A DNA stretch of 16,257 bases, taken from contig CAZAYL010000022.1 in assembly GCA_964489405.1 (NCBI GenBank), forward strand, positions 1-16,257. The letters run 5' to 3'. The translations under genes and the position numbers were made by a program. The stretch comes from CAKVOD01 sp964489405 (GTDB lineage: Bacteria; Bacillota; Clostridia; Christensenellales; UBA1242). Shown one piece after another: positions 5,648-13,335 of this stretch; positions within the stretch are counted from its first letter, which is position 1; every line of letters starts with the position of its first letter. Under the pieces are notes generated by a model. That model searched no databases. It was not told the DNA's origin and saw only the letters and a list, made by a program, of their open reading frames with translations.

Positions 5648-7966
5648 ATGATTGTCAATATATTAAAACGTGACGGCAGACTTTGTGAGTACGATGTTTC
5701 GAAGATAGAAAATGCAATAATAAAGGCGATGAATGCAATTGGTCGCAATGACTTAATTTGTGAAGCAAAGGACTTATCTAAAAAGGCGGAGGCTTTGATT
5801 TTTGTCAAATTCAAAAATGGCGTTCCCGGAGTTGAAGACATCCAAGACGCAGTTGAATTAGTTTTGATGGAGAATGGTTACACTGATATCGCCAAAGAGT
5901 ATATTGTATATCGTGCGAAACGCAACCGCGTGCGTGAAATGAGTACGAGTTTGATGAAAATCTATGATGAAATCAACAACGTCGACGCTCTAAATAGCGA
6001 TCTCAAGCGCGATAATGCCAATATTGACGGCAATACAGCAATGGGAATGATGTTGAAATTTGGTTCTGAGGGAGCAAAGGATTATTTTACAAAAAGTGTT
6101 CTAACACCTGAGCAAGCCGAGGCATATAAAGACGGCGACATACATATTCACGACTTTGATTTCTACACACTTACGGAAACGTGCTGTCAAATAGATATTG
6201 ACAAACTATTTGCAGGTGGATTTGGAACAGGACACGGCTTTTTGCGCGAGCCAAATAGCATTAGAACATATGCAGCACTTGCGTGCATTGCAATTCAAGC
6301 GAACCAAAACGACCAACACGGTGGCCAGAGTATCCCAAACTTTGACTATGGGCTTGCTAAAGGCGTTGCAAAGACGTATAGGAGAAGTTATATAAATAAC
6401 TTTGCAAGCGCATATGAACTTTTGAAAGGCACAATTGATATCGTTGATATTAAGCAGAGATTTGCAAATGTAGAAGCAAACTTTGGATTGAAACCGACAT
6501 TACAAAAAGACATCGCGTTTATTACCGCGCTACGTGGCGAGTTCCCTGAATTGACTGACGACGCGTTTATGAAAATGTGCGCATTTGCCGAAGAACACGC
6601 CGAAAAGGAGACTGATGACGAAACGTTCCAAGCAATGGAAGCGCTTGTTCACAATCTAAACACTATGCACAGTCGTGCGGGCGCGCAAGTCCCATTTTCG
6701 TCAGTCAATCTCGGTCTTGACACCTCTCTTGAAGGACGTATGGTCACCAAAAACTTACTTTTGAGCGTCGAAAAGGGACTTGGGCAGGGCGAAACACCGA
6801 TTTTCCCAATAAGTATATTTAGAATTAAAGACGGCATTAACTACAAAGAGGGCGATCCTAACTACGATTTGTTTGAACTCGCGTGCCGTGTCAGTGCCAA
6901 AAGATTATTCCCAAATTTTTCATTTATTGATGCGCCATTCAATTTGCAGTATTACAAAGAAGGACATCCTGAAACGGAAGTCGCATATATGGGGTGCAGA
7001 ACGCGCGTTATGGGTAACGTGTATGATAGGAATAATGAAATTACATTTGGGCGCGGGAACTTAAGTTTTACGTCTATAAATTTACCACGCATTGGCATCC
7101 AAGCACACGGAGATATTGATAAATTCTATCAACTTTTGCAAGGCAAACTTGAGCTTGTCGCAAAGCAATTGCTTGACCGCTTCGCAATTCAATGTCAAAA
7201 GCACGTTAAAAATTATCCATTCCTTATGGGGCAAGGCGTGTGGATTGGTAGTGACAAATTGTCGCCAAACGACAATATTGCTGAAATTTTGAAACACGGA
7301 ACGCTATCTATCGGATTCATCGGACTTGCCGAAACACTCGTCGCATTGATTGGCAAACACCACGGAGAAAGTGAAGAAGCGCAAAAACTTGGGCTTGAAA
7401 TTGTCGGATATATGCGCAATTTTACAGATAAAATGAGCCAAAAATACAAACTCAACTTTACATTACTTGCAACACCTGCCGAAAGTTTATCAGGAAGATT
7501 TGTTGGTATCGACAAGAAAAAGTATGGAATAATCAAAGGTGTAACGGATAGAGAGTATTACACGAACTCATTCCACGTACCTGTGTATTATCCAATTTCA
7601 GCATTTAAGAAGATTGAAATCGAAGCGCCATACCACGCTTTGACAAATGCAGGGCATATCACATACGTTGAACTTGACGGCGACACGACCAATAATGTTG
7701 ATGCGTTTATGAAAGTCATCAAACATATGAAAGAGTGTGGCATAGGGTATGGTTCAATCAATCATCCAGTTGACCGCGACCCCGTTTGTGGCTACACTGG
7801 AATAATTGGCGCAACGTGTCCAAAGTGTGGGCGCAAAGACGGCGATAACGGCGTTAAGTTCGAAAGAATTAGACGTATTACGGGGTATCTTGTCGGAACC
7901 CTTGACCGCTTTAATAACGCTAAGCGTGCAGAAGAACACGACCGCGTTAAGCACGGATTAAAATAA
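5648..7966 (+). CDS. nrdD: Anaerobic (class III) ribonucleoside-triphosphate reductase
   Basis: This is the oxygen-sensitive glycyl-radical enzyme that reduces ribonucleoside triphosphates to deoxy forms for DNA synthesis. The 772 residues begin with an ATP-cone allosteric domain (about 1-95, starting with the typical IVNILKRDGR). The barrel follows with TCCQIDIDKLFAGGF (Cys179/Cys180), the HGGQSIPNFDYG stretch, the family-typical finger-loop Cys450 (MGCRTRVMGN), and the C-terminal radical site RITGYLVG (Gly746). A Cys-rich metal-binding segment precedes it (Cys714, CPKC 724-727, possibly Cys697). AGGAG at 5637-5641 fixes ATG 5648. NrdG, its activase, follows 13 bases downstream, and two NrdR boxes precede it. 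Confidence 0.97.
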   Translation: MIVNILKRDGRLCEYDVSKIENAIIKAMNAIGRNDLICEAKDLSKKAEALIFVKFKNGVPGVEDIQDAVELVLMENGYTDIAKEYIVYRAKRNRVREMSTSLMKIYDEINNVDALNSDLKRDNANIDGNTAMGMMLKFGSEGAKDYFTKSVLTPEQAEAYKDGDIHIHDFDFYTLTETCCQIDIDKLFAGGFGTGHGFLREPNSIRTYAALACIAIQANQNDQHGGQSIPNFDYGLAKGVAKTYRRSYINNFASAYELLKGTIDIVDIKQRFANVEANFGLKPTLQKDIAFITALRGEFPELTDDAFMKMCAFAEEHAEKETDDETFQAMEALVHNLNTMHSRAGAQVPFSSVNLGLDTSLEGRMVTKNLLLSVEKGLGQGETPIFPISIFRIKDGINYKEGDPNYDLFELACRVSAKRLFPNFSFIDAPFNLQYYKEGHPETEVAYMGCRTRVMGNVYDRNNEITFGRGNLSFTSINLPRIGIQAHGDIDKFYQLLQGKLELVAKQLLDRFAIQCQKHVKNYPFLMGQGVWIGSDKLSPNDNIAEILKHGTLSIGFIGLAETLVALIGKHHGESEEAQKLGLEIVGYMRNFTDKMSQKYKLNFTLLATPAESLSGRFVGIDKKKYGIIKGVTDREYYTNSFHVPVYYPISAFKKIEIEAPYHALTNAGHITYVELDGDTTNNVDAFMKVIKHMKECGIGYGSINHPVDRDPVCGYTGIIGATCPKCGRKDGDNGVKFERIRRITGYLVGTLDRFNNAKRAEEHDRVKHGLK

Positions 7967-7979
7967 GACGGAAAATAAT

Positions 7980-8495
7980 ATGGAGAAATTAATAAATGTT
8001 GCAGGGACAGCCAACGATTCAATAGTTGACGGCGTTGGGCTTAGATATGTGTTGTTTGTTCAAGGTTGTCCACGCAAATGTAAAGGGTGCCATAATGCGC
8101 AAACGCAACCATTTGTTCAAAAGACATTGATGACATCCACACAAATAATGGAGCAAATCAATTCTAACCCGCTCTTGGACGGCGTTACATTTTCGGGTGG
8201 TGAACCGATGTGTCAAGCGGAAGCACTTGTTACGCTTGCAAAAATGATAAAGGACAAGGGACTAAATTTGGCAATATATACAGGGTTTACATTTGAGAAC
8301 TTAATTTCTAAAGAAATTGCGGGCGTGAGTGATTTGCTAAAATATACAGACATTTTGATTGACGGCGAATATGTAGAAGAATTGCGTGATTATACACTTA
8401 AATTTCGCGGGTCAAGCAATCAGCGCGTTATCGACGTCCCACAAAGCTTGCAACAAAACAAAATAGTGCTTGTATCCAACCCAAAGTGGCTTTAA
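7980..8495 (+). CDS. nrdG: Anaerobic ribonucleotide reductase activating protein (radical SAM)
   Basis: NrdG uses an iron-sulphur cluster and S-adenosylmethionine to create the glycyl radical on NrdD. The 171 residues are a normal length for this minimal radical-SAM family. The cluster motif C-PRK-C-KG-C is at Cys30, Cys34 and Cys37, within the GCPRKCKGCHN signature. The SAM-binding TFSGGEP stretch is near residues 68-74, and a DGEYVEELRD stretch typical of the family comes later. The start codon follows nrdD by 13 bases with only a weak ribosome site (GGAAAA), so translation probably depends on coupling to nrdD. A strong terminator at 8548 closes the operon. Confidence 0.96.
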   Translation: MEKLINVAGTANDSIVDGVGLRYVLFVQGCPRKCKGCHNAQTQPFVQKTLMTSTQIMEQINSNPLLDGVTFSGGEPMCQAEALVTLAKMIKDKGLNLAIYTGFTFENLISKEIAGVSDLLKYTDILIDGEYVEELRDYTLKFRGSSNQRVIDVPQSLQQNKIVLVSNPKWL

Positions 8496-8547
8496 TGTGG
8501 ATGATTTCGTCATTGTTGGATTATTTTGAATGATACTATATAAATTT

Positions 8548-8581
8548 GATACATAGTTAAATTAAGACTATGTATCTTTTT
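8548..8581 (+). terminator. Terminator of nrdD-nrdG
   Basis: GATACATAGT (8548-8557) pairs perfectly with ACTATGTATC (8567-8576) around a 9-base loop, followed by five T. Confidence 0.88.
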
Positions 8582-8615
8582 GTAAGAAAGCTTGTTGTAT
8601 GAATAAATAAGATAG

Positions 8616-8636
8616 CACAATTATAACTTAATTGTG
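8616..8636. repeat. 8-bp palindromic site CACAATTA-n5-TAATTGTG
   Basis: A perfect dyad (8616-8623 and 8629-8636) lies 14 bases before the -35 element at 8651 and has no T run. Its position suits an operator for that promoter; the regulator is unknown. Confidence 0.35.
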
Positions 8637-8650
8637 TGGGAACATCTCAT

Positions 8651-8680
8651 TTGACATTTTTGCGGTTTTAAAAATATAAT
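8651..8680 (+). promoter_or_regulatory. Consensus promoter, distal (P1) of the CBS-domain gene or of a short RNA
   Basis: TTGACA (8651-8656) and TATAAT (8675-8680) are both perfect, with an 18-base spacer. The start would be near 8687, giving a leader of about 145 bases to the CBS-domain gene. No terminator or recognisable riboswitch is seen between. Confidence 0.65.
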
Positions 8681-8760
8681 AGTTATAGAAAGTATTCCAA
8701 TGTATTACGCTACAAGAAGGGAGTTTTAGCTAAGAAAAAACTACAAGATTTTGCGAATGC

Positions 8761-8789
8761 TTTACAAAACAAAAAAATTATGATATAAT
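8761..8789 (+). promoter_or_regulatory. Proximal promoter (P2) of the CBS-domain gene
   Basis: TTTACA (8761-8766) and TATAAT (8784-8789) are 17 bases apart, with a TGA extended -10. The leader would be about 35 bases. Confidence 0.7.
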
Positions 8790-8830
8790 ACAAATCATAG
8801 TAATAGAATAAAGTAAGGAGATAAATTTTT

Positions 8831-10210
8831 ATGACAGTTCCCCCCAGTTGTTTATGCTTATCGTGGGAAATAAATGCAGTACTCAGCGGAGTTATTGTAA
8901 TTTTGATTATTTGTTCAGCATTTTTTAGTGGGTGTGAAACAGCATTCACATCAGTCAACGCTATGCGTATGAAGCATTACGCGGATGAAAAAGTCAAAGG
9001 GGCGCGCAAAGCCGTCTGGATTTGCGACCACTACGACATCACGCTTTCGACATTATTGGTTGGGAACAACCTTGTCAATATTGGAGCAACGACAATTTGT
9101 GCATTCTTAATTTCGTCAGCAATTACCAACCCAACACTTTCAAACATATTAAACACTGTTGTGATGACTATAATTTTGTTGATATTTGGAGAAATTACCC
9201 CCAAAGCACTTGCAAAGCAAAACGCAGAAAAGGTGGCATTGAGATTTTCTGGAACACTCTTTGTCGTAATAAAAATTTTAATGCCAATAACGTTTTTGTT
9301 TAATAAATTGCAACAAGGTCTTTTAAGGAAAAATAAAGGCACACAAACACCAACTGTTACTGAAGAAGAACTAGAAAGCATTATTGACACTATGGAAGAA
9401 GAAGGGGTTATTGATAGTGTCGACGCAGATTTAATTCAAGGGGTTCTTGACCTTGACCAAAAGATTGTTTACAATGCAATGACGCCACGTGTCGATGTCA
9501 CCGCTATTGAGAAAAATGAAAGCGTTGACAATATCAAGAAAGTTTTCGCGGAGACCAAGTTTTCGCGCTTGCCTGTATATGATGAGGATATGGACCACAT
9601 TATTGGCATTTTGAGTGAAAAAGACTTATCATCACAAATCTTTTTAGGACAGCAAATTGACATTTCCGCCTGCATCTCAAAGCCGATGTTTGTCAATGAA
9701 AATATGAAACTTGACGATATGATTCGACAAATGCAAAAAGAAAAGAAACATATGGCAATTGTTGTCGACGAACACGGTGGAACAAACGGCATCATCACGC
9801 TCGAAGACGCTATCGAAGAAGTTTGGGGCGAAATATATGACGAACACGACGAAGTTAAATCGACTGAATTTGAAAAAATAGACGACAATAATTTTGTTGT
9901 TGACGCCGAGATTGAAATAGAAGAATTATTCAAAAATTTAGGTATCGAACATTTGCCAAGCAACAACTATTCAAGTTTAGGCGCGTTTTTGTTTGAACTT
10001 GCCGAAAAAAGTTTGCCAAAGCAAGACCAAATTATCGACTTTGTAACAATTGATGAACGAGTGGATGACGACGCAAAATATTATGAAGTTGCTATTGCCT
10101 TGCATTTTAAATTAATCAAAGTCGAAAATAACCGTATACGTCAAGTATTGATTACAACCGAAATTTTAAATAATGAAGAAAAATTAGTGCGCGACGCAGG
10201 AAATGAATAA
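8831..10210 (+). CDS. CNNM/CorC-type membrane protein with CBS pair (HlyC/UPF0053 family)
   Basis: This 459-residue protein belongs to the CNNM transporter family, whose members are linked to Mg2+/Co2+ efflux; Bacillus MpfA and YhdP-type proteins are relatives. The N-terminal CNNM domain has hydrophobic helices at about 14-36, 73-98, 101-120 and 138-160, with the family's FFSGCETAFTSVN, GNNLVNIG and FGEITPKALAKQNAE motifs. Next come a cytosolic linker, a CBS pair (about 215-330; MTPRVDV at 217, FSRLPVY, HMAIVVDEHGGTNGIITLEDAIEE) and a CorC/HlyC-type C-terminal domain (about 350-440). AGGAG near 8816-8820 supports ATG 8831. The gene is alone between two promoters and a terminator. Despite the hemolysin label often given to this family, nothing suggests a toxin. 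The transported ion is inferred from the family. Confidence 0.92.
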   Translation: MTVPPSCLCLSWEINAVLSGVIVILIICSAFFSGCETAFTSVNAMRMKHYADEKVKGARKAVWICDHYDITLSTLLVGNNLVNIGATTICAFLISSAITNPTLSNILNTVVMTIILLIFGEITPKALAKQNAEKVALRFSGTLFVVIKILMPITFLFNKLQQGLLRKNKGTQTPTVTEEELESIIDTMEEEGVIDSVDADLIQGVLDLDQKIVYNAMTPRVDVTAIEKNESVDNIKKVFAETKFSRLPVYDEDMDHIIGILSEKDLSSQIFLGQQIDISACISKPMFVNENMKLDDMIRQMQKEKKHMAIVVDEHGGTNGIITLEDAIEEVWGEIYDEHDEVKSTEFEKIDDNNFVVDAEIEIEELFKNLGIEHLPSNNYSSLGAFLFELAEKSLPKQDQIIDFVTIDERVDDDAKYYEVAIALHFKLIKVENNRIRQVLITTEILNNEEKLVRDAGNE

Positions 10211-10224
10211 TAAACATAAAATTT

Positions 10225-10263
10225 AAAACACCTTCAAAAAACTCATTTGTTTGAAGGTGTTTT
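10225..10263 (+). terminator. Terminator of the CBS-domain gene
   Basis: AAAACACCTTCAAA (10225-10238) pairs perfectly with TTTGAAGGTGTTTT (10250-10263), a 14-bp stem with an 11-base loop and T-rich DNA beyond. Confidence 0.9.
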
Positions 10264-10292
10264 AATTTTAAGAAATATTTTTTGCGCGATTA

Positions 10293-10374
10293 AAAGCATT
10301 TAATTTATCATATGTGAGCAATTAAAAAATGTAATTATATGTTCATTTGTTTTTTTAAATTATTCAAATGCTTT
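10293..10374. repeat. Inverted repeat AAAGCATTT / AAATGCTTT upstream of eno
   Basis: Perfect 9-bp arms (10293-10301 and 10366-10374) are 64 bp apart. The right arm overlaps the first two bases of the eno -35 element. Between them lies a smaller dyad, AATTA-n7-TAATT. It may be an operator or only AT-rich coincidence. Confidence 0.35.
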
Positions 10375-10400
10375 GAAAAAAAAGCTAAATAAGTTATAAT
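10373..10400 (+). promoter_or_regulatory. Promoter of eno
   Basis: TTGAAA (10373-10378) and TATAAT (10395-10400) are 16 bases apart and 34 bases before the start codon. Confidence 0.75.
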
Positions 10401-10433
10401 ATAGCGAGAATTTTATTGATTTGGGAGAGCAGT

Positions 10434-11690
10434 ATGGAAATAAAAGACATCAAAGCAAGACAAATTTTTGACAGTCGTGGCAATCCCACTGTGGAAGTGG
10501 ACGTAATTTTGGCAAACGGCATAGTAGGGCGCGCAAGCGTTCCATCGGGAGCAAGTACTGGGGCATATGAGGCGGTCGAACTTCGAGATGGAGATAAAAC
10601 ATTGTATGGTGGCAAGTCAGTTTTTAAGGCAGTCAACAATGTAAATGGCGAAATTAGGAGAGCGCTTATTGGGTTTGACGCAACAAATCAACAAGCAATT
10701 GATGAATTGCTTGTAAGTTTGGATGGTACGGCAAATAAGGCGCGTCTTGGCGCAAACGCAACGCTAGGGGTTTCTCTCGCAGTGGCAAAAGCGGTATGCG
10801 CAAGCAAAAATGTACCATTTCATAGTTTGGTGGGTAACGGGAAGAAATTACCTATACCAATGATGAACATCTTAAATGGTGGCAAGCACGCTGACAATTC
10901 AGTTAATATACAAGAGTTTATGATTGTCCCGCACGGAGCGAAAGATTTTTGTGAAAGTATGCGTTTCGGCACCGATATCTATCGCAATTTGAAGGCTATT
11001 CTAAAAGAAAAAAATCTTAGTTGCGGAGTTGGCGACGAAGGCGGTTTTGCGCCAAACCTTGCGTGCGACGAAGAGGCGTTGCAACTGTTGTGTGAAGCAA
11101 TAGAGCGTAGTAATTTGCAGGCGGGCAAGGATGTCAGTATTGCACTTGACGTCGCAAGCAGTGAGATGTTCAACGAAGGTAAGAAAGTCGGCAAAGACGG
11201 CTGTTACTACTTTTGGAAAACTGGCAAAATTTTTGGAATTGACGAGTTAGTCGCGTATTATGAAAAATTAGTAAATGTTTACCCACTTATTTCAATTGAA
11301 GACGGTGCAGACGAAGACGATTTTGATGGGTGGAAAATTTTAACTGACGCACTTGGCAAGAAAATACAACTTGTCGGCGATGATTTGTTTGTTACTAACG
11401 TAAAAAGACTTAAACAAGGAATTGAAATGGGCATAGCAAATTCAATTTTGATAAAACCGAATCAAATTGGAACACTTACTGAAACAATTGCAACCATAAA
11501 TCTTGCAAAATCTGCAGGTTATTCAACAGTGATTTCACACCGAAGCGGAGAAACTGAGGATACAACAATTGCAGATATTGCGGTGGGACTTGATCTCGGA
11601 CAAATCAAAACGGGCGCGCCGTGTCGTAGTGAACGCGTCGCAAAATACAATCAACTATTGAGAATCGAGGAAGAACTTAAAAATGACTAA
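10434..11690 (+). CDS. eno: Enolase (phosphopyruvate hydratase)
   Basis: Enolase converts 2-phosphoglycerate to phosphoenolpyruvate in glycolysis; it is cytosolic and Mg2+-dependent. The 418 residues are slightly shorter than the common ~430. All catalytic features are present: the SGASTGAYEAVELRD loop near 40-55, GGKHADN with the substrate His, Glu202 in VGDEGGFAPN, metal ligands Asp239 (ALDVASSE), Glu289 (SIEDG) and Asp316 (VGDDLFVTN), Lys341 in IKPNQIGT, and His369-Arg-Ser (ISHRSGETED). ATG 10434 is chosen because GGGAGAG at 10423 sits at the correct distance; the in-frame TTG at 10416 lies before that site. Its last 8 bases overlap the next gene, and it is not in the gapA-pgk-tpiA-pgm cluster common in Bacillota. 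Confidence 0.97.
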   Translation: MEIKDIKARQIFDSRGNPTVEVDVILANGIVGRASVPSGASTGAYEAVELRDGDKTLYGGKSVFKAVNNVNGEIRRALIGFDATNQQAIDELLVSLDGTANKARLGANATLGVSLAVAKAVCASKNVPFHSLVGNGKKLPIPMMNILNGGKHADNSVNIQEFMIVPHGAKDFCESMRFGTDIYRNLKAILKEKNLSCGVGDEGGFAPNLACDEEALQLLCEAIERSNLQAGKDVSIALDVASSEMFNEGKKVGKDGCYYFWKTGKIFGIDELVAYYEKLVNVYPLISIEDGADEDDFDGWKILTDALGKKIQLVGDDLFVTNVKRLKQGIEMGIANSILIKPNQIGTLTETIATINLAKSAGYSTVISHRSGETEDTTIADIAVGLDLGQIKTGAPCRSERVAKYNQLLRIEEELKND

Positions 11691-11973
11691 AATTTGGGCA
11701 AGAGCAATGACAAAAGACAAGATTTTGTTTGACAAAGTCTTTGAAATGGACGATGATTTTTGCGACGACAATTTTTTCGAACAAATGGCAAAAATTTGCC
11801 AAGCAATGGATGTTTCAACACCTGTCGTATTGCAAAAACACAAAAATGAAATGCAAAAATTCAATCATAGTATATTTTTAGCAAACGAATTTATGGAAAG
11901 CGTCAATTTTGATAAATTTATTGTCGAGCGTTTTGACGATGAAGAAAAGAAAGAAAATCCTTTTTATATCTAA
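11683..11973 (+). CDS. Small hypothetical protein coupled to eno
   Basis: I do not recognise a named family. The 96 residues are soluble and acidic, with predicted helices, a DDDFCDDNFFEQM segment (24-36), a PVVLQKHKNEMQKFN stretch (47-61), a FLANEFMESVNFDKFIVERFDDEEKK segment and a charged end. Two cysteines are at about 27 and 39. There is no signal peptide or membrane segment. The start overlaps the eno stop by 8 bases (ATGACTAA), with GAGGAAG inside the end of eno, so it is translationally coupled. A terminator follows 24 bases after its stop. The ordered sequence and tight coupling argue for a real gene. Its role, perhaps tied to enolase or only carried along, is unknown. Confidence 0.8.
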   Translation: MTKIWARAMTKDKILFDKVFEMDDDFCDDNFFEQMAKICQAMDVSTPVVLQKHKNEMQKFNHSIFLANEFMESVNFDKFIVERFDDEEKKENPFYI

Positions 11974-11997
11974 AAGACAAGGAATATTCCGATTTAA

Positions 11998-12026
11998 TGC
12001 CCCCCATAAGGGGCACTTTGTTTTTA
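11998..12026 (+). terminator. Terminator of the eno operon
   Basis: TGCCCC (11998-12003) pairs with GGGGCA (12010-12015) around a 6-base loop, followed by CTTTGTTTTT. Confidence 0.85.
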
Positions 12027-12048
12027 TCTTTTTTAGTTTTGCCACTGC

Positions 12049-12077
12049 TTGACTTATTGGGGAAATAAGTGTATACT
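12049..12077 (+). promoter_or_regulatory. Promoter of the tRNA-binding protein and tatD
   Basis: TTGACT (12049-12054) and TATACT (12072-12077) are 17 bases apart, 20 bases before the start codon. Confidence 0.8.
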
Positions 12078-12097
12078 ATGCGGGTAAGGAGATTATT

Positions 12098-12517
12098 ATG
12101 GAAGAAAATAAATGCTGTTGCGCTGAATGTGCAAAAAAAGAATTAGAGGCAAAGCAAGCGCTTGAAAGTAATGAGCAAGAACAAGAAAAATTGCCACAAA
12201 TTTCAATTGATGACTTTTTCAAAGTCGAATTGCGCGTCGGCAAAGTTTTGGAATGTGAAAAAGTTGAAAATGCGGATAAATTATTAAAATCACGCATACA
12301 AATTGGCGACGAGATTCGCACAATTGTTAGCGGAATTGCAAAATTCTACACGCCAGAAGAAATGGTCGGCAAACGTGTCGTGGTTGTAACTAACTTGCAA
12401 CCGCGAAAAATGCGTGGTATCGTCAGCGAAGGTATGATTCTTTGCGCATCGAATGACGACGAACTCAAAATTGTCAGCCCCGAAGGCGAAATTGCAAGCG
12501 GTTCCGAGGTTTGCTGA
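12098..12517 (+). CDS. Stand-alone MetRS C-terminal-type tRNA-binding (OB-fold) protein
   Basis: The 139 residues are an EMAPII/Arc1p-type tRNA-binding domain of the sort fused to the C-terminus of many methionyl-tRNA synthetases. From residue 36 the sequence ISIDDFFKVELRVGKV, NADKLLKSRI, IVSGIAKFY, MVGKRVVVVTNL, QPRKMRGIVSEGMIL and a final SGSEVC follow the MetG tail pattern and not the CsaA pattern. It would bind tRNA as a dimer in the cytoplasm. Unusually, no synthetase catalytic part precedes it: a promoter, AAGGAG at 12086-12091 and an ATG are all in place, and the DNA upstream ends in the eno terminator. The N-terminus has a cysteine cluster CCCAEC (6-11), then a Glu/Lys/Gln-rich linker. 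Its TGA overlaps the tatD ATG by one base. Confidence 0.9.
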   Translation: MEENKCCCAECAKKELEAKQALESNEQEQEKLPQISIDDFFKVELRVGKVLECEKVENADKLLKSRIQIGDEIRTIVSGIAKFYTPEEMVGKRVVVVTNLQPRKMRGIVSEGMILCASNDDELKIVSPEGEIASGSEVC

Positions 12518-13335
12518 TGGTCGACAGTCATTGTCATTTGTATGACGACAAAATCAGCAACAGGTGCAATGAGATAATAGCAAACTTTGCAAATGATAAT
12601 ATTGATTATGTGATAATTCCTAGTTGCGATTTTGATAGTATGCAAAAGGCGTTTGATTTGAGCCAAAAAAACGTCAAAATTTTTTCTGCTCTTGCTGTGC
12701 ATCCGCACGATGCTAAAAATTTTGATGAAGATTGCGAAAGATTTATTTTACAAAACGCAAGCAATGCCAAGGTTGTTGCGCTTGGTGAGTTTGGATTAGA
12801 TTATTTTTATAATCTTTCGCCCATCAATGCTCAAATGCAAGCACTTGAAAAGCAACTAAAATTGTGTAATATTGTTGATTTGCCCGCTATATTTCATATT
12901 CGCGACGGCGTAGATTTGAGCGCATATTGGGATTCTTATGCAGATTTTTTTAGCATAGTCAAAAATAATTTACCAAAGCGTGGCGGTGTTATGCACTGTT
13001 TTGGCGGGGACAAAAACAAAGCGAAGAAAGCGCTTGATTTGGGGTTTAATATTTCTTTCACGTGTAATGTTACGTACAAGACAAATGAACACCTGCGACA
13101 AGCACTCTCATATATTCCACTCGATAGGCTTTTGATTGAAACAGACAGCCCCTACTTGTCCCCACGTACAATGCGCGACAAACCAAATGAACCCAAAAAT
13201 GTCTATTATGTCGCCGAATGTATCTCGCAAATTAAAGGCGTGAGCATTGACGACGTGTTTGAAATAACGAAAAAAAACACCGAAAATTTATTTTTCAAAA
13301 TAAAAGAGCATTACAAAAATGATTATTTATTATAA
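12517..13335 (+). CDS. tatD: TatD-family metal-dependent deoxyribonuclease
   Basis: TatD proteins are cytosolic TIM-barrel metallohydrolases with 3'-5' exonuclease activity on DNA. The 272 residues carry all metal-site motifs: DSHCHL (His5, His7), GEFGLD (Glu91), IFHIRD (His127), MHCFGG (His160) and ETDSPYLSP (Asp210). ATG 12517 overlaps the stop of the upstream gene (TGATG) and has GAGG at about 12506; an in-frame TTG at 12511 is too close to that site. In many Bacillota tatD lies directly after metG, so its neighbour here, a MetRS-type tRNA-binding domain, looks like what remains of that order. The 3' end overlaps a doubtful minus-strand ORF by 13 bases. Confidence 0.95.
   Translation: MVDSHCHLYDDKISNRCNEIIANFANDNIDYVIIPSCDFDSMQKAFDLSQKNVKIFSALAVHPHDAKNFDEDCERFILQNASNAKVVALGEFGLDYFYNLSPINAQMQALEKQLKLCNIVDLPAIFHIRDGVDLSAYWDSYADFFSIVKNNLPKRGGVMHCFGGDKNKAKKALDLGFNISFTCNVTYKTNEHLRQALSYIPLDRLLIETDSPYLSPRTMRDKPNEPKNVYYVAECISQIKGVSIDDVFEITKKNTENLFFKIKEHYKNDYLL

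Noticed and set aside
8702..8731. Short leader peptide starting at ATG 8699 behind promoter P1
   Set aside because: Only nine codons, no ribosome site and no attenuator structure follow.
8672..8788. Open plus-strand frame of 38 codons with a Lys-rich, codon-like reading before the CBS-domain gene
   Set aside because: It has no ATG, GTG or TTG start in a usable place and ends inside the P2 -10 element; AT-rich chance is more likely.
8687..8830. Metal riboswitch (Mg2+ M-box or Mn2+ yybP-type) in the CBS-domain gene leader
   Set aside because: None of the conserved riboswitch core sequences or a terminator/antiterminator pair could be found.
8710..8958. Minus-strand 82-residue frame over the start of the CBS-domain gene
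   Set aside because: It is a shadow of the real gene and its promoters, with no ribosome site of its own.
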